A stretch of 64,000 bases of DNA from Pseudomonas tumuqii (GCF_013184545.1 NZ_JAAOJA010000003.1:434001-498000), one strand, 5' to 3'. Numbered from the stretch's first letter, positions 45,985 through 56,742 are shown. The notes: a model not told the origin generated them from the sequence alone. Translations and numbers: made by a program.

Positions 45985-48144
45985 TCATATGGCCGCCGGA
46001 CCGATTTTGCCTTTGCGTAGCGCCTCGATGACCGCGGCCTTGGGGCCGTCGGCCACCACATGGCCGTTGTCCAGCACGATCAGCCGTTCCACCAGGCTGA
46101 GCATCGACATGCGATGGGTGATCAGCAGCAGCGTCTTGCCCTGGGACCAGGTCAGCAGGTGGCTGCGCAGGGCCTCCTCGCTGCTGTTGTCCATGGCGCT
46201 GGTGGGTTCGTCGAGCAGCAGGATCGGTGGGTCGAGCAGCAACGCCCGGGCCATCTGCACCAGTTGGCGTTGGCCGCCCGAGAGCAGTTGGCCGCGTTCG
46301 CCAACCGGCCGGTCGAAGCCCTGTGGATGCTGGCGTGCCAGCTCCAGGGCACCGGTCAGCTGGGCGACCTCGAGCATGCGTTCGTCGCTGATGTAGTGGG
46401 CGCCCAGGGTCAGGTTGTCGCGCAGGCTGCCCGTCAACAGCGGCATGTCATGGGAGACATAGCCGATCTGGCTGCGCAGGTCGGCGACATCGATCTGCCG
46501 CAGCTCCAGCCCGTCGAACATGATCTGCCCTTCGCTCGGGGTGTACAGGCCCATGAGCAGGCGCGCCAGGGTGCTCTTGCCCGAGCCGCTGCGGCCGATG
46601 ATCGCGACTCGCTCGCCGGGCGCTATATGCAAGCTGATGTTGCGCAGCGAGGGGCTGCTGAGGCCGGGGTAGGTGAAGCTGAGCTGCTGGATATCCAGTG
46701 CGCCATTGAGGTGGCTGCGCTCCAGTGGGCGCTGGTGTTCCGGACGTTCCTGCGGCAGGGCCATCAGTGCGTCGGTGCTTTTCATGGTCAGGCGCGCCTG
46801 CTGCAAGCGGGTGATCAGGCTGGCGATCTGCCCGAGCGGCGAGAGCACCCGGCTGCCGAGCATGTAGCAGGCGACCAGGGCGCCGACACTGAGATCGCCG
46901 GCGATGATGCTGTACACCCCGGCGACGATTATCGACATGCCGGACAACTGCTGGAGGAACAGGGTGCCGTTGATCGCCACTGCCGAAAGCAGGCGGGCGT
47001 GGCTGTCCAGGCGGGTGAGGGCGCCGTGGGTGGTCTCCCAACGATGCTGGCGCTCGCTTTCGGCGCCTGAGACTTTCAGGGTTTCCAGGCCGCCGAGGGT
47101 TTCGATCAGCAGGGCCTGACGCTCTGCGGCCAGGCTCAGGCTCTTCTGGACGGTGTCGCGCAGGCGCGTCTGAATGATGAAGGCGAACAGGGCAGTAAGC
47201 GGGAAGGCGAGCAGGGGGATCAGCACCAGCCAGCCACCGATCAGGCCGATGACCATGATGATCAGCAGTGCGAAGGGCAGGTCGATCAGGCTGGTCAGGG
47301 TCACGGCGGTGAGGAAGTCGCGCAGGCCCTGGAAGTCGTGAATGCTCTGGGCAAAGCCGCCGACGGTCGCGGGCCGGGCGCTCATGGTCATGCCGGTAAT
47401 GCGCTCGAACAGGGTGGCGGACAGCACCATGTCGGTCTTCTTGCCGGCGGTATCCAGCAGAAAGGCGCGGGTTATCCGCAGCAGCAGCTCGAACGAGGTG
47501 CCGATAAGCAGACCGATGGCCAATACCCAGAGCGTGGCGGTGGCCTGGTTGGGCACCACGCGGTCGTAGGTCTGCATGACGAACAGCGGCACCATCAGGC
47601 CAAGCGTGTTGACCAGAAAGGTCGCCAGCATTGCATCGGCATACAGCCCGCGGGACAGTTTGAGGGTGTCGCGGAACCAGGCATGCACCCGCGGAATCAG
47701 CGGGTTGCGTGCCTCTTCCAGCTCATGGCGCGGGCGGGCGAAGAAGGCTTCGCCGCTGTAGGCTTCGCTCAGCGCCTCGCCGGACAGCCATTGCTCGCCG
47801 CCATCGCAATCGCTGGGCAGAATCAGCGCCTTGCCATCCTCGCCCCATTTGCTCAGTACCGCGCAACGCCCCTGTTTGAGTAACAGCAGCACCGGCAGGT
47901 TGAGCGGGGAAATCGACGACAACGTGCGTTTCAGTACGCGCCCTTGCAGGCCCGCCCGTGCCGCTGCGCGGGGCAGCAAGGCACGGGTGAGAAGCTGCTC
48001 GGGCATCGGCAAGCCTGCGCTCAAGCTGCCTCGACTGGCGATATGGTCGTGCTGTTTGCACAGTATCAGCAGGCCATCCAGCAGCGGATCGTCGTGGCTC
48101 AGCCTCGGGTCCGTTGAGGGTGCTGCCTGCTCCATAATCGTCAA
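45985..48144 (-). CDS. lapB: LapB-type ABC exporter, copy 1 (type I secretion)
   Basis: 719 residues. N-terminal C39-like domain (about 15-140) without the catalytic cysteine (DGLLILCKQH in place of the DCG motif), so it should bind but not cleave substrate. A six-helix membrane domain and an ATPase follow: Walker A GRSGSGKST, signature LSGGQRQ, Walker B LLLDEPTSAMD. The start is uncertain: a TTG at 48144 has GGAG 9 nt before it, and an ATG lies three codons later. The paralogue at 56742 starts at GTG in the same position with a better signal, supporting the TTG. It exports LapA-like adhesins in an ATP-driven, unprocessed way. Confidence 0.92.
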   Translation of the reverse strand: MTIMEQAAPSTDPRLSHDDPLLDGLLILCKQHDHIASRGSLSAGLPMPEQLLTRALLPRAAARAGLQGRVLKRTLSSISPLNLPVLLLLKQGRCAVLSKWGEDGKALILPSDCDGGEQWLSGEALSEAYSGEAFFARPRHELEEARNPLIPRVHAWFRDTLKLSRGLYADAMLATFLVNTLGLMVPLFVMQTYDRVVPNQATATLWVLAIGLLIGTSFELLLRITRAFLLDTAGKKTDMVLSATLFERITGMTMSARPATVGGFAQSIHDFQGLRDFLTAVTLTSLIDLPFALLIIMVIGLIGGWLVLIPLLAFPLTALFAFIIQTRLRDTVQKSLSLAAERQALLIETLGGLETLKVSGAESERQHRWETTHGALTRLDSHARLLSAVAINGTLFLQQLSGMSIIVAGVYSIIAGDLSVGALVACYMLGSRVLSPLGQIASLITRLQQARLTMKSTDALMALPQERPEHQRPLERSHLNGALDIQQLSFTYPGLSSPSLRNISLHIAPGERVAIIGRSGSGKSTLARLLMGLYTPSEGQIMFDGLELRQIDVADLRSQIGYVSHDMPLLTGSLRDNLTLGAHYISDERMLEVAQLTGALELARQHPQGFDRPVGERGQLLSGGQRQLVQMARALLLDPPILLLDEPTSAMDNSSEEALRSHLLTWSQGKTLLLITHRMSMLSLVERLIVLDNGHVVADGPKAAVIEALRKGKIGPAAI

Positions 48145-48562
48145 TTGCAGGCACTCCTGAGCAGAGGTTTCGATAGATAAAGCTAATCAAATTGGCTGAT
48201 AAAAGGTGAAGGCGCGTTTATTCTCACTTGCCCCCACCAGTAAGCTTCCTTCACCCATTCCAGGCTACAGAAGCCTTGCCGTGTGATGTTGATGGCCCAT
48301 TGCTGGCGCATGTTATCCCCCGTCAGGCGCTGCGTTCATTGACTTCGATCAGTGTCCTGGAATTTCCTCGACGTAATCTGCAGGTGTCTGAAGCAGGCAA
48401 GCCTGCGTTCTGTATTTGCCTACGTCACTTCGGATGACCTAAAAATCTAATAATAGATTTTATCTATTGATTATTGAATTTTGATATTGAAACGCCACTA
48501 AGCAAGAAAGCAGCACAAAAACCCTTTCAGGTGCTGCGCCATCAGGTGATTCGGAGAGAGAT
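48145..48562. promoter_or_regulatory. Divergent control region of lapB copy 1 and adhesin A
   Basis: 418 nt, markedly AT-rich near the adhesin (48440-48510). It contains a perfect inverted repeat AAAATCTA-N4-TAGATTTT at 48442-48461, about 100 nt before the adhesin start, which could be an operator. FleQ is a known c-di-GMP-responsive regulator of Lap-type adhesins, but I found no clear consensus FleQ site. No small gene is supported. Confidence 0.5.
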
Positions 48563-51500
48563 ATGGCCACGTTGATCGGAACCGTCAGGCAAGTTGTGGG
48601 TGAAGTATTTGCGGTTGCTGAGGATGGCGGGCGCCGCCCCCTCTCCGCGGGCGACGCTGTATTCGCCGGTGAGCGGATCCTCACCGACAATGGCGCTGCG
48701 GTCGGTATCGACCTGATCCAGGGTGGTGAGCTCACGCTTGGCCGCGAGACCGATTTCCTGCTAACCGAACAGCTGCTGGCTGACGCCCAGGGCGGCGAGG
48801 CGGCAGTGCCGACGGCAGCGGCGCTGGCGGATGTGGAAGCGCTGCAAAGAGCCATCGAAGCCGGGGAGGATCCGACCCTGAACGCGCCTGCTCCTGCCGC
48901 GGGGCCAGCTGCAACGGGTGCTGGTGCAGCGGGCGGTGGTCATTCGTTCGTGATGCTCGACGCGGTCGGCGGGGCTTTGGAACCGGTGATTGGCTTCCCT
49001 ACACAAGGGTTGGGCGGTGTGCCCGAGTTTCCCCAGCCAGAACCGGCTGCAGCGCTCGAAACACCCGAGCAACCGTCCATCGATGGCGTGCCCATTGCCG
49101 CCGACGACGCCAACAGCCTGAGCGAGGACACGCCCAGCGTGCTCGGCAATGTCTTGAGCAACGACATCCCCGGTCTGGACGGCGGGATCCGCGTGGTTAC
49201 CACCGGAACCACTGCGGGAACCTATGGCCAGCTGACGCTCAACGCCGATGGCAGTTTCAGCTATGTACTGAATACCGGCCTGGCCGTGGTGCAGGGTCTG
49301 GACAACGGCGAGCAACTCAGTGAAACCTTCAGCTACACCCTGCAGGACGCCGACGGCGATCCGTCCACGGCGCAGCTGAGCATCACCATCACCGGCAGCA
49401 ACGACACGCCGAGCCTGAGCGTGATCGGCGCCCAGGTGTTCGAAGCCGGCCTGGCCGCCGGCTCCGATGCCAGCGCCAGCAGCGAGTTCGCCAGCGGCAC
49501 CTTCAGCTTTGGCGATATCGATGGCTTGGACGATCTGCAGAGCGTCAGCATCAACGGCACCACGGTGGCGCTGAGCAGCCTGGTCGGCAGCAGCTTCGCC
49601 GGCGCCCACGGCAGCCTGACGGTCACCGGCTACGATGCGCTGACCGGCATCGCCAGCTATCAGTACCAATTGACCAGCCCGACCACTGACCTGGCCGGTG
49701 TGGATGAAAGCGAAACTTTCAGCGTCAGCGTGTCGGACGGCACCAGCTCGGCCTCCGGCAGCCTGGTGATCGATATCGTCGACGACCTGCCTGATGCCGC
49801 CAACGACTCCTTCAGCCTCAGCGAAGATATCGCCAGCGTGATCGGCAACGTGCTGAGCAACGACACCAGCGGCGCGGACGTTAGCGCCAGCGTCAGCAGC
49901 ACCGGCGACCAGGCCGGTAACTATGGCCAGCTGACGCTCAACGCCGACGGCAGCTTCAGCTATGTACTGAATACCGGCCTGGCCGCGGTGCAGGGTCTGG
50001 ACAACGGCGAGCAGCTCAGTGAAACCTTCAGCTACACCCTGCAGGACGCCGACGGCGACCCGTCGACCGCACAACTGAGCATCACCATCACCGGCAGCAA
50101 CGACGCGCCGAGCCTGAGCGTGATCGGCGCCCAGGTGTTCGAAGCCGGCCTGGCCGCTGGTTCCGATGCCAGTGCCAGCAATGAGTTCGCCAGCGGTACC
50201 TTCAGCCTCGGCGATGTCGATGGCTTGGACGATCTGCAGAGCGTCAGCATCAACGGCACCACGGTGGCGCTGAGCAGCCTGGTCGGTAGCAGCTTCGCCG
50301 GTGCCCACGGCAGCCTGACGGTCACCGGCTACGACGCGCTGACCGGCATCGCCAGCTATCAGTATCAATTGACCAGCCCGACCACTGACCTGGCCGGTGT
50401 GGATGAAAGCGAAACTTTCAGCGTCAGCGTGTCGGACGGCACCAGCTCGGCCTCCGGCAGCCTGGTGATCGATATCGTCGACGACCTGCCTGATGCCGCC
50501 AACGACGCCTTCAGCCTCAGCGAAGATATCGCCAGCGTGATCGGCAACGTCCTGAGCAACGACACCAGCGGTGCCGACCTCAGCGCCAGCGTCAGCAGCA
50601 CCGGCGACCAGGCCGGTAACTATGGCCAGCTGACGCTCAACGCCGACGGCAGCTTCAGCTATGTACTGAATACCGGCCTGGCCGCGGTGCAGGGTCTGGA
50701 CAACGGCGAGCAGCTCAGTGAAACCTTCAGCTACACCCTGCAGGACGCCGACGGCGATCCGTCGACCGCACAACTGAGCATCACCATCACCGGCAGCAAC
50801 GACGCGCCGAGCCTGAGCGTGATCGGTGCCCAGGTGTTTGAAGCCGGCCTGGCCGCCGGCTCCGATGCCGGCGCCAGCAGTGAATTCGCCAGCGGCAGCT
50901 TTACCCTTGGCGATATCGATGGGTTGGACGATCTGCAGAGCGTCAGCATCAACGGCACCACGGTGGCGCTGAGCAGCCTGGTCGGTAGCAGCTTCGTCGG
51001 CGCCCACGGCAGCCTGACGGTCACCGGCTTCGATGCGCTGACCGGCATCGCCAGTTACCAATACCAGCTGGCCAGCCCGACCACTGACCTGGCCGGAACG
51101 GAGAGCGACAGCTTTAGTGTCAGCGTGTCGGACGGCACGGCTTCGGCCATCAGTAGTCTGGTGATTGGCGTCGTCGACGATATGCCATCGCTCGGCGCCT
51201 TCACCACGGCAATCATTTCCAACGAAATTGGCGCGGTTAACGGCACCTTTTCCGTGGTATCGGGCGCCGATGGTCTGAATGGCTTCGATATCAGCGGGCC
51301 AGCCATCACTGGGCTGAACTACACCACGGTCCATAACTACGATGGTACGGGTAACTTCCTGAGCTCCACCCTGACGGGCCTCACCTCGGGCAACCAGGCG
51401 GTGTTCAGCCTGACGGTGAACGCGAGCGGCACCTACGTGTTCAATCTGCTTCAGCCCGAAGCCGCCAGTGAGCTGACCTATTCCCTGAGCAACCTTGCGC

Positions 51501-53029
51501 CGGGGCACGTGCCAGGTTTCGCCGAAACGGCCGATGGCCTGATCGAGTTCAGCAGTCCGGGTGCGGTCAACTCATCCACCCAGGGCTTCGGCATCAACAA
51601 TCAGTTCTTCGAGCGCAACGAGCAGTTCACCATGGAGTTTCATGCCGTCGGCGCGCCGGGGGCCGACAACGCCCCAGCGACCGATGTGCGTCTGGTCGAT
51701 CGGGTGGTATTGGTTAACGATCAGGTCAATGGTGAGCTGACCGTGCGCTGGACCGCGACCAATAGCCAGACCGGTGAAAGTCGTAGCGGAACCCTGACCG
51801 TCACCGGGACGATGGCGGAGACGGTGATAGATCCCGATATCAGCTTCAACCAGCTACAGCTCGAGGGGATTGCCGGTAACGGCAGAGTGCGTTTCGCCAC
51901 CACCACCATCAGTACTCTGCTGCTGCCAGAAGATCAGAGCCTGGCGTTCGACATAGTGGCGCAGGATGGCGATGGCGATTTCAGTGTTTCCTCGACCCTG
52001 AACGTGCAGGTGGTCGCGGAGGACTCGACGACCAGCTTCGTTCTTGAGGGAACGGCGGGCGATGATGTGATCGCGGCGAGCAGCCTGACCGACATCATCG
52101 ACGGCAATGCCGGCTTCGATATCGTCGATTATGGCGACGACGCGGCGGGGATTGCCGCCAGCCTGGCGGCAGGCGTCGGACTTTCGGGAATGGCGCTGGG
52201 CGATAGTTACAGCGCAATCGAAGGGTTGATGGGCGGCTCGGGCAACGATCAACTGGCCGGAGACGACCAGGCCAACTACCTGGCGGGCGATGCCGGCAAC
52301 GACATGCTGCAAGGCGGTGCGGGTGGTGACGTGCTGCTGGGCGGTCTCGGTGATGATGTGCTGTCTGGCGGGGAGGACGACGATGTATTGGTGGGCGACG
52401 CCGGTTCGGATCAATTGCTGGGCGGCGAGGGGGTCGATGTTGCCGACTACAGCGCCGATACGGCTGGAGTCAGCGTCAATCTGGAAACCGGCATTGGCGA
52501 GGGTGGACTGGCAGACGGCGATACCTACGATTCAATCGAAGGCATTCTCGGTGGCGCAGGCGATGACCAACTGAGCGGCGATACCCAGGCCAATTACCTC
52601 GAGGGTGGCGCGGGTGACGATATCCTCAGCGGCGGTGCTGGTGATGATGTCCTGATCGGTGGCTTGGGCGATGACACCATGAGCGGCGGTGAGGGGCGCG
52701 ACAGCTTTGTCTGGAATGCCGGGGATACTGGTGGCAACGACACCATCAGCGATTTCTACATCGATCCGACGGGCGTCAACTCGGATGTTATCGATCTGTC
52801 TGAGCTGCTTTCCGGTGTGGATACGGACAGCGGTGGGCTGGATGGCTACCTGAACTTCGCCTTCGGTGAAAGCACGACCATTTCGATCAGCCTCACGCCG
52901 GGCGGCGAGTCGGTGCAGGACATCACGCTCAGCGGCCTGGACCTGTCCAGCTTCTACGGCACCAGCGACGAGGCGGCGGTGATCGCCAATCTGATCGACG
53001 ACAACGCGCTCAAGGTCGATAACGCTTAA
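48563..53029 (+). CDS. Short LapA-like RTX adhesin A with LapG-type cleavage motif
   Basis: 1488 residues, ATG at 48563 with CGGAGAGAG before it. The N-terminal retention module (1-125) starts [20 protein letters not shown] and contains FAGERI and the helix AIEAGEDPT. The LapG-type site is PAAG (111-114), a variant of the TAAG of P. fluorescens LapA. Then come a Gly/Ala linker, three near-identical 233-residue repeats (about 181-876), a separate beta domain (about 880-1150), a calcium-binding RTX region with GGxGxDxx nonapeptides (about 1160-1390) and a type I secretion C-terminal domain. LapA is several times longer, so this is a miniature relative. Retained at the surface unless LapG cuts it. 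Confidence 0.9.
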   Translation: MATLIGTVRQVVGEVFAVAEDGGRRPLSAGDAVFAGERILTDNGAAVGIDLIQGGELTLGRETDFLLTEQLLADAQGGEAAVPTAAALADVEALQRAIEAGEDPTLNAPAPAAGPAATGAGAAGGGHSFVMLDAVGGALEPVIGFPTQGLGGVPEFPQPEPAAALETPEQPSIDGVPIAADDANSLSEDTPSVLGNVLSNDIPGLDGGIRVVTTGTTAGTYGQLTLNADGSFSYVLNTGLAVVQGLDNGEQLSETFSYTLQDADGDPSTAQLSITITGSNDTPSLSVIGAQVFEAGLAAGSDASASSEFASGTFSFGDIDGLDDLQSVSINGTTVALSSLVGSSFAGAHGSLTVTGYDALTGIASYQYQLTSPTTDLAGVDESETFSVSVSDGTSSASGSLVIDIVDDLPDAANDSFSLSEDIASVIGNVLSNDTSGADVSASVSSTGDQAGNYGQLTLNADGSFSYVLNTGLAAVQGLDNGEQLSETFSYTLQDADGDPSTAQLSITITGSNDAPSLSVIGAQVFEAGLAAGSDASASNEFASGTFSLGDVDGLDDLQSVSINGTTVALSSLVGSSFAGAHGSLTVTGYDALTGIASYQYQLTSPTTDLAGVDESETFSVSVSDGTSSASGSLVIDIVDDLPDAANDAFSLSEDIASVIGNVLSNDTSGADLSASVSSTGDQAGNYGQLTLNADGSFSYVLNTGLAAVQGLDNGEQLSETFSYTLQDADGDPSTAQLSITITGSNDAPSLSVIGAQVFEAGLAAGSDAGASSEFASGSFTLGDIDGLDDLQSVSINGTTVALSSLVGSSFVGAHGSLTVTGFDALTGIASYQYQLASPTTDLAGTESDSFSVSVSDGTASAISSLVIGVVDDMPSLGAFTTAIISNEIGAVNGTFSVVSGADGLNGFDISGPAITGLNYTTVHNYDGTGNFLSSTLTGLTSGNQAVFSLTVNASGTYVFNLLQPEAASELTYSLSNLAPGHVPGFAETADGLIEFSSPGAVNSSTQGFGINNQFFERNEQFTMEFHAVGAPGADNAPATDVRLVDRVVLVNDQVNGELTVRWTATNSQTGESRSGTLTVTGTMAETVIDPDISFNQLQLEGIAGNGRVRFATTTISTLLLPEDQSLAFDIVAQDGDGDFSVSSTLNVQVVAEDSTTSFVLEGTAGDDVIAASSLTDIIDGNAGFDIVDYGDDAAGIAASLAAGVGLSGMALGDSYSAIEGLMGGSGNDQLAGDDQANYLAGDAGNDMLQGGAGGDVLLGGLGDDVLSGGEDDDVLVGDAGSDQLLGGEGVDVADYSADTAGVSVNLETGIGEGGLADGDTYDSIEGILGGAGDDQLSGDTQANYLEGGAGDDILSGGAGDDVLIGGLGDDTMSGGEGRDSFVWNAGDTGGNDTISDFYIDPTGVNSDVIDLSELLSGVDTDSGGLDGYLNFAFGESTTISISLTPGGESVQDITLSGLDLSSFYGTSDEAAVIANLIDDNALKVDNA
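49103..51190 (+). repeat. Three tandem 699-bp repeats in adhesin A
   Basis: Period exactly 699 bp (233 codons): the SLSED segment recurs at 49115, 49814 and 50513, and the [14 protein letters not shown] segment at 49631, 50330 and 51029. Units 2 and 3 differ by only scattered bases, and unit 1 is a little more divergent at its start. Such long, near-identical DNA repeats can change number by recombination and are easily miscounted in short-read assemblies. Confidence 0.9.
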
Positions 53030-53042
53030 TGGCCGCTCAGAT

Positions 53043-53177
53043 GCAATCCGGGGGCGGCTTTGTAGGCGCTGGATTTCCCCGGATTGCGCTGCGCTTATCC
53101 AGCGCTGGGTGATTGTGTTCCTGTAATCCAGATGCAATCCGGGAGAGGTTCGGTAGGCGCAAGATTCCCCGGATTGC
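53043..53177. repeat. Two copies of a GCAATCCGGG inverted-repeat family behind adhesin A
   Basis: Copy 1: arms GCAATCCGGGG (53043-53053) and CCCCGGATTGC (53077-53087). Copy 2: GCAATCCGGG (53134-53143) and CCCGGATTGC (53168-53177). Both have TNGGTAGGCGC in the loop. Together they fill most of the 184-nt convergent gap between adhesin A and lapC copy 2 and can act as hairpins. Related units occur at 43495 and 62105. Confidence 0.7.
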
Positions 53178-53213
53178 ATCCGGGCTACAAAAGCACTGCT
53201 CCACCAGCCACTT

Positions 53214-54572
53214 CTAGCGCTCGCGCAACGCCTCGCTGCGGGCCTTTAACACGGGTTTGAGCAGGTAGTCCAGCACGCTTTTCTCGCCGGTGATGATGTC
53301 CACGGTGGCGATCATGCCGGGAATGATCAGCAAGGGATGCTCGTCGCTGCCCAGGTGGCTTTTATCGGTACGCAGCTGGATCAGGTAGAAGCTGTTGCCT
53401 TCCTCATCGGCGATGGTGTCGGCGCTGATCAGTTCCAGATTGGCCCTGAGTCCGCCATAGATGGTGTAGTCGTAGGCGCTGAACTTGATCATGGCCTTCT
53501 GCCCCGGATGGAGAAAGGCCACGTCCTGCGGGCGCACCTTGGCCTCTATCAGCAGATTGTCCTCCAGCGGCACGATTTCCAGCATGTCGCTGCCCGGCTG
53601 GACGACGCCGCCGATGGTGTTGATCTTCAGCTGTTTGATGATGCCGTTGACCGGAGACACCACCGTGGTACGGCTGACCCTGTCCTGAATGGCGGAACTG
53701 GTGGCGGTGATTTTCTTCAGTTCGGTGCGGGCATCATTGAGCTCCTTGAAGGCGTCGGAGCGAAAGCCCAGCTCGGACTCCTCGATCTTGCTCTTGATCT
53801 CGTTGACTGCCGCTTCCGCCCTGGGGATGGCCAGGGTCGTGGCGTCCAGTGAGCCGCGCACTTCGACTGCACTTCGGCGCAGGCGGAGTATTTCCACCTG
53901 AGAAATTGCCCCGGCGGCTACCAACGGTTGCGACATGTTCAGCTCTTGCTGAATCAGGCTCAGGCTGGAACGGTATTGCTGCGCCTTGGAGCGGAACTCC
54001 GCGAGCTCCTGGCTTTTTTGCAGCAGCTGTTCGCCAAGGGTCCGTTGTTCGCTGTGCAGGCGTTGTTGCCGCGAGCTGTAGAGTGCCAGCTCGTCCTCGG
54101 CCAGTTGCGCTGCCGTGCGGGTGATTTCTTCGGGCATGGCGATGGGGCGGCCTTCGGCTTCGGCGGTCAGTCGTTCGATGCGGGCAATCAGCGCCAGGCG
54201 GTCTGCTTCGGTCTCGCCCTTGTTCGAGAGAAAACGCGTGTCGTCGAGGCGCAGCAGGACATCGTCCTTGTTTACCAGTTGGCCTTCGCGCACGAATATC
54301 TCACTGACGATGCCGCCCTCGAGGTTCTGGATGACCTGGATCTTGCTCGAGGGAATCGCTTTGCCCTCGCCGGTGGTGACTTCTTCGAGCACGGCAAAAT
54401 GGGCCCAGAGCAAGGCGGCGATCAGGCAGGCACAGACCACCCAGATGGTGATGCGCGACATCCAGGGCGAATCCTCGAGAATCGCCCCCTCGACTTCCGG
54501 CATGAACTCGGTGTCCTGCTTGCGCCTGCCCAGGCTGGCGATGTAGGCGAAGATGGCTCGATGCGCTTGCAT
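53214..54572 (-). CDS. lapC: LapC-type membrane-fusion protein, copy 2 (type I secretion)
   Basis: 452 residues. Same architecture as copy 1: helix ITIWVVCACLIAALLWAHFAV, GEGKAIPSSKIQVIQNLEGGIV, coiled coil, beta-barrel domain with QPGSDMLEIVPLEDNLLIEA. The N-terminal 30 residues and the coiled coil differ most from copy 1. It follows lapB copy 2 by 10 nt and ends the lapE-lapB-lapC operon. Confidence 0.92.
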   Translation of the reverse strand: MQAHRAIFAYIASLGRRKQDTEFMPEVEGAILEDSPWMSRITIWVVCACLIAALLWAHFAVLEEVTTGEGKAIPSSKIQVIQNLEGGIVSEIFVREGQLVNKDDVLLRLDDTRFLSNKGETEADRLALIARIERLTAEAEGRPIAMPEEITRTAAQLAEDELALYSSRQQRLHSEQRTLGEQLLQKSQELAEFRSKAQQYRSSLSLIQQELNMSQPLVAAGAISQVEILRLRRSAVEVRGSLDATTLAIPRAEAAVNEIKSKIEESELGFRSDAFKELNDARTELKKITATSSAIQDRVSRTTVVSPVNGIIKQLKINTIGGVVQPGSDMLEIVPLEDNLLIEAKVRPQDVAFLHPGQKAMIKFSAYDYTIYGGLRANLELISADTIADEEGNSFYLIQLRTDKSHLGSDEHPLLIIPGMIATVDIITGEKSVLDYLLKPVLKARSEALRER

Positions 54573-54582
54573 AAGTGCCTTC

Positions 54583-56742
54583 CTATTCCGCCGCCGGGCC
54601 GACGCGGCCCTTGCGCAAGGCTTCGATCACCACCTCTTTCGGGCCATCGGCGACGATATGGCCGTTGTCCAGCACCACAAGGCGATCGACCAGGCTGAGC
54701 ATCGAGCTGCGGTGAGTGATCAGCAGAAGGGTTTTGCCCTGGGCCCAGGCGTGCAGGCGGCTGCGCAGGATTTCTTCGCTGGTGTTGTCCATCGCGCTGG
54801 TCGGCTCGTCGAACAGCAGGATCTGTGGGTCGAGCAGCAGCGCGCGGGCCAGCAGCACTGCTTGGCGCTGGCCGCCAGAGAGTTGTTGGCCACGCTCGCC
54901 GACCGGGCGATCGAAGCCTTGCGGGTGCTGCCGGGCCAGTTCACTGACACCGGTCATCTCGGCCACTTCGAGCATGCGCGCATCGCTGACATAGCGAGCG
55001 CCGAGGGTCAGGTTGTCGCGCAGGCTGCCAGCCAATAACGGCAGATCGTGCGCAACATAGCCGATCTGGTGGCGCAGGTCGGCCACGTCGAGCTGGCGCA
55101 GATCCAGGCCGTCAAGCAGGATTTGTCCTTCGTCCGGGGTGTAGAAGCCCATCAGCAGGCGTGCCAGGGTGCTCTTGCCCGAGCCGCTGCGGCCGATGAT
55201 CCCGACCCGCTCGCCAGCGTTCAGGCGCAGGCTGACCTTGGCCAGTGCCGGACTGCTCTGCCCGGGGTAGCTGAAGCTGACCTGACGCACATCGAGGGCC
55301 CCCTTCAGCAAGGTGCGCTCCAGCGGCCGCTGCTTGGCCTGGCGTTCTTGCGGCAGCCCCATCAGGGCGTCGGTACTCTTCATGGTCAGGCGCGCTTGCT
55401 GGTAGCGGGTGATCAGCCCGGCAACCTGGCCGAGCGGGGCCAGCACCCGGCTATTGAGCATGTAGCAGGCGATCAGCGCGCCGACGCTCATGTCGCCAGC
55501 GATGATCGCGTAGACCCCGGCGATGATGATGGCCATGCCGGCGCATTGCTGGAGAAACAGGGTGCCGTTGGTGGCCAGGGAGGAGAGGAAGCGGGCGTGG
55601 GTGTCCAGCCGGGTCAGGGCGCCATGGGTGGTTTCCCACTGGTGTTGGCGTTCGCTTTCCGCGCCGCAGGCCTTGAGGGTTTCCAGGCCGCCGAGGGTTT
55701 CGATCAACAGGGCCTGGCGCTCCGCACCCAATGCCAGGCTGCGTTGCACGGTGTCGCGCAGGCGGCCCTGAATGATCAGGGCGAAGATCGCCGTGAGCGG
55801 AAAGGCCAGCAGCGGAATGGCGACCAACCAACCGCCAAGCAAGCCGATCACCACGATCATCAACAGGGCGAAAGGCAGGTCGATCAGGCTGGTCAGGGTC
55901 ACCGCGGTAAGGAATTCGCGCAGGCCCTGGAAGTCGTGGATGTTCTGCGCGAAGCCGCCGACAGTGGCCGGGCGCGCCTTCATGGACATACCGGTGATGC
56001 GTTCGAACAGGGTGGCGGAGAGCACCACGTCGGTCTTCTTGCCGGCGCTGTCCAGCAGGTTGGCGCGCAGCACCCGCAGCAGCAGTTCGAAGGAGGTGCC
56101 GATGAACAGGCCGATGGCCAGCACCCAGAGGGTCGAGGTGGCCTGGTTGGGTACCACGCGGTCGTAGGTCTGCATGACGAACAGCGGCACCATCAGGCCC
56201 AGCACGTTGACCAGCAGGCTGGCCAGCATGGCATCGGTATACAGCCAGCGGGACAGCTTGAGTGTGTCGCGGAACCAGGCATCGATGCGTGGCAGCAGTG
56301 GCGTGCGGGCGTCTTCCAGCTCATGTCGTGGTCGAGCGAAGAACGCCTGCCCACTGTAGCCCTCGGCCAGTTGCGCGCGCGTAACGCGCTGTTCACCACC
56401 GTCTGCTTCGCACGGCAGAATCAGCGCCTGATCGCGGTCCAGCCATTTGCGCAGGACTGCGCTGCGCCCGTTTTTGAGCAACAGCAGTACCGGCAGGTTG
56501 AGTGCGGAAATGGCCGTCAGTTCGCGGCGCAGCAAGCGACCTTGCAAGCCTGCCCGCGCGGCTGCACGCGGCAGCAGCTCGGCGCTCAGGCGTTGCTTGG
56601 GCATCGGCAAGCCAGCGCTCAGGCTGTCACGACTGCCAGTACAGCCATGGAGCTTGCAAAGGATCAGCAAGCCGTCCAGCAGTGGATCGTCATGACTCGA
56701 GCGCGGGTCGCTGGTGGGCCCAGTCCTTTCCATTGTCGTCAC
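54583..56742 (-). CDS. lapB: LapB-type ABC exporter, copy 2 (type I secretion)
   Basis: 719 residues, the same length as copy 1, starting at a GTG at 56742 with AAGGAG 8 nt upstream; an ATG follows three codons later. The C39-like domain again lacks the catalytic cysteine (DGLLILCKLHG). Walker A GRSGSGKST, LSGGQRQ and LLFDEPTSAMD are intact. Copies 1 and 2 are similar along their whole length and differ mainly in the N-terminal substrate-facing domain. 22 nt after lapE. Confidence 0.92.
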   Translation of the reverse strand: MTTMERTGPTSDPRSSHDDPLLDGLLILCKLHGCTGSRDSLSAGLPMPKQRLSAELLPRAAARAGLQGRLLRRELTAISALNLPVLLLLKNGRSAVLRKWLDRDQALILPCEADGGEQRVTRAQLAEGYSGQAFFARPRHELEDARTPLLPRIDAWFRDTLKLSRWLYTDAMLASLLVNVLGLMVPLFVMQTYDRVVPNQATSTLWVLAIGLFIGTSFELLLRVLRANLLDSAGKKTDVVLSATLFERITGMSMKARPATVGGFAQNIHDFQGLREFLTAVTLTSLIDLPFALLMIVVIGLLGGWLVAIPLLAFPLTAIFALIIQGRLRDTVQRSLALGAERQALLIETLGGLETLKACGAESERQHQWETTHGALTRLDTHARFLSSLATNGTLFLQQCAGMAIIIAGVYAIIAGDMSVGALIACYMLNSRVLAPLGQVAGLITRYQQARLTMKSTDALMGLPQERQAKQRPLERTLLKGALDVRQVSFSYPGQSSPALAKVSLRLNAGERVGIIGRSGSGKSTLARLLMGFYTPDEGQILLDGLDLRQLDVADLRHQIGYVAHDLPLLAGSLRDNLTLGARYVSDARMLEVAEMTGVSELARQHPQGFDRPVGERGQQLSGGQRQAVLLARALLLDPQILLFDEPTSAMDNTSEEILRSRLHAWAQGKTLLLITHRSSMLSLVDRLVVLDNGHIVADGPKEVVIEALRKGRVGPAAE

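Noticed and set aside
49103..51190. Possible CRISPR or satellite array
   Set aside because: The repeats are 699 bp, in frame and without spacers; they are protein-coding domain repeats.
48761..51508. Long open frame on the minus strand opposite adhesin A
   Set aside because: It is a mirror of the repetitive, GC-rich adhesin gene. Its sequence repeats with the adhesin, it has no recognisable fold, and no start signal is seen.
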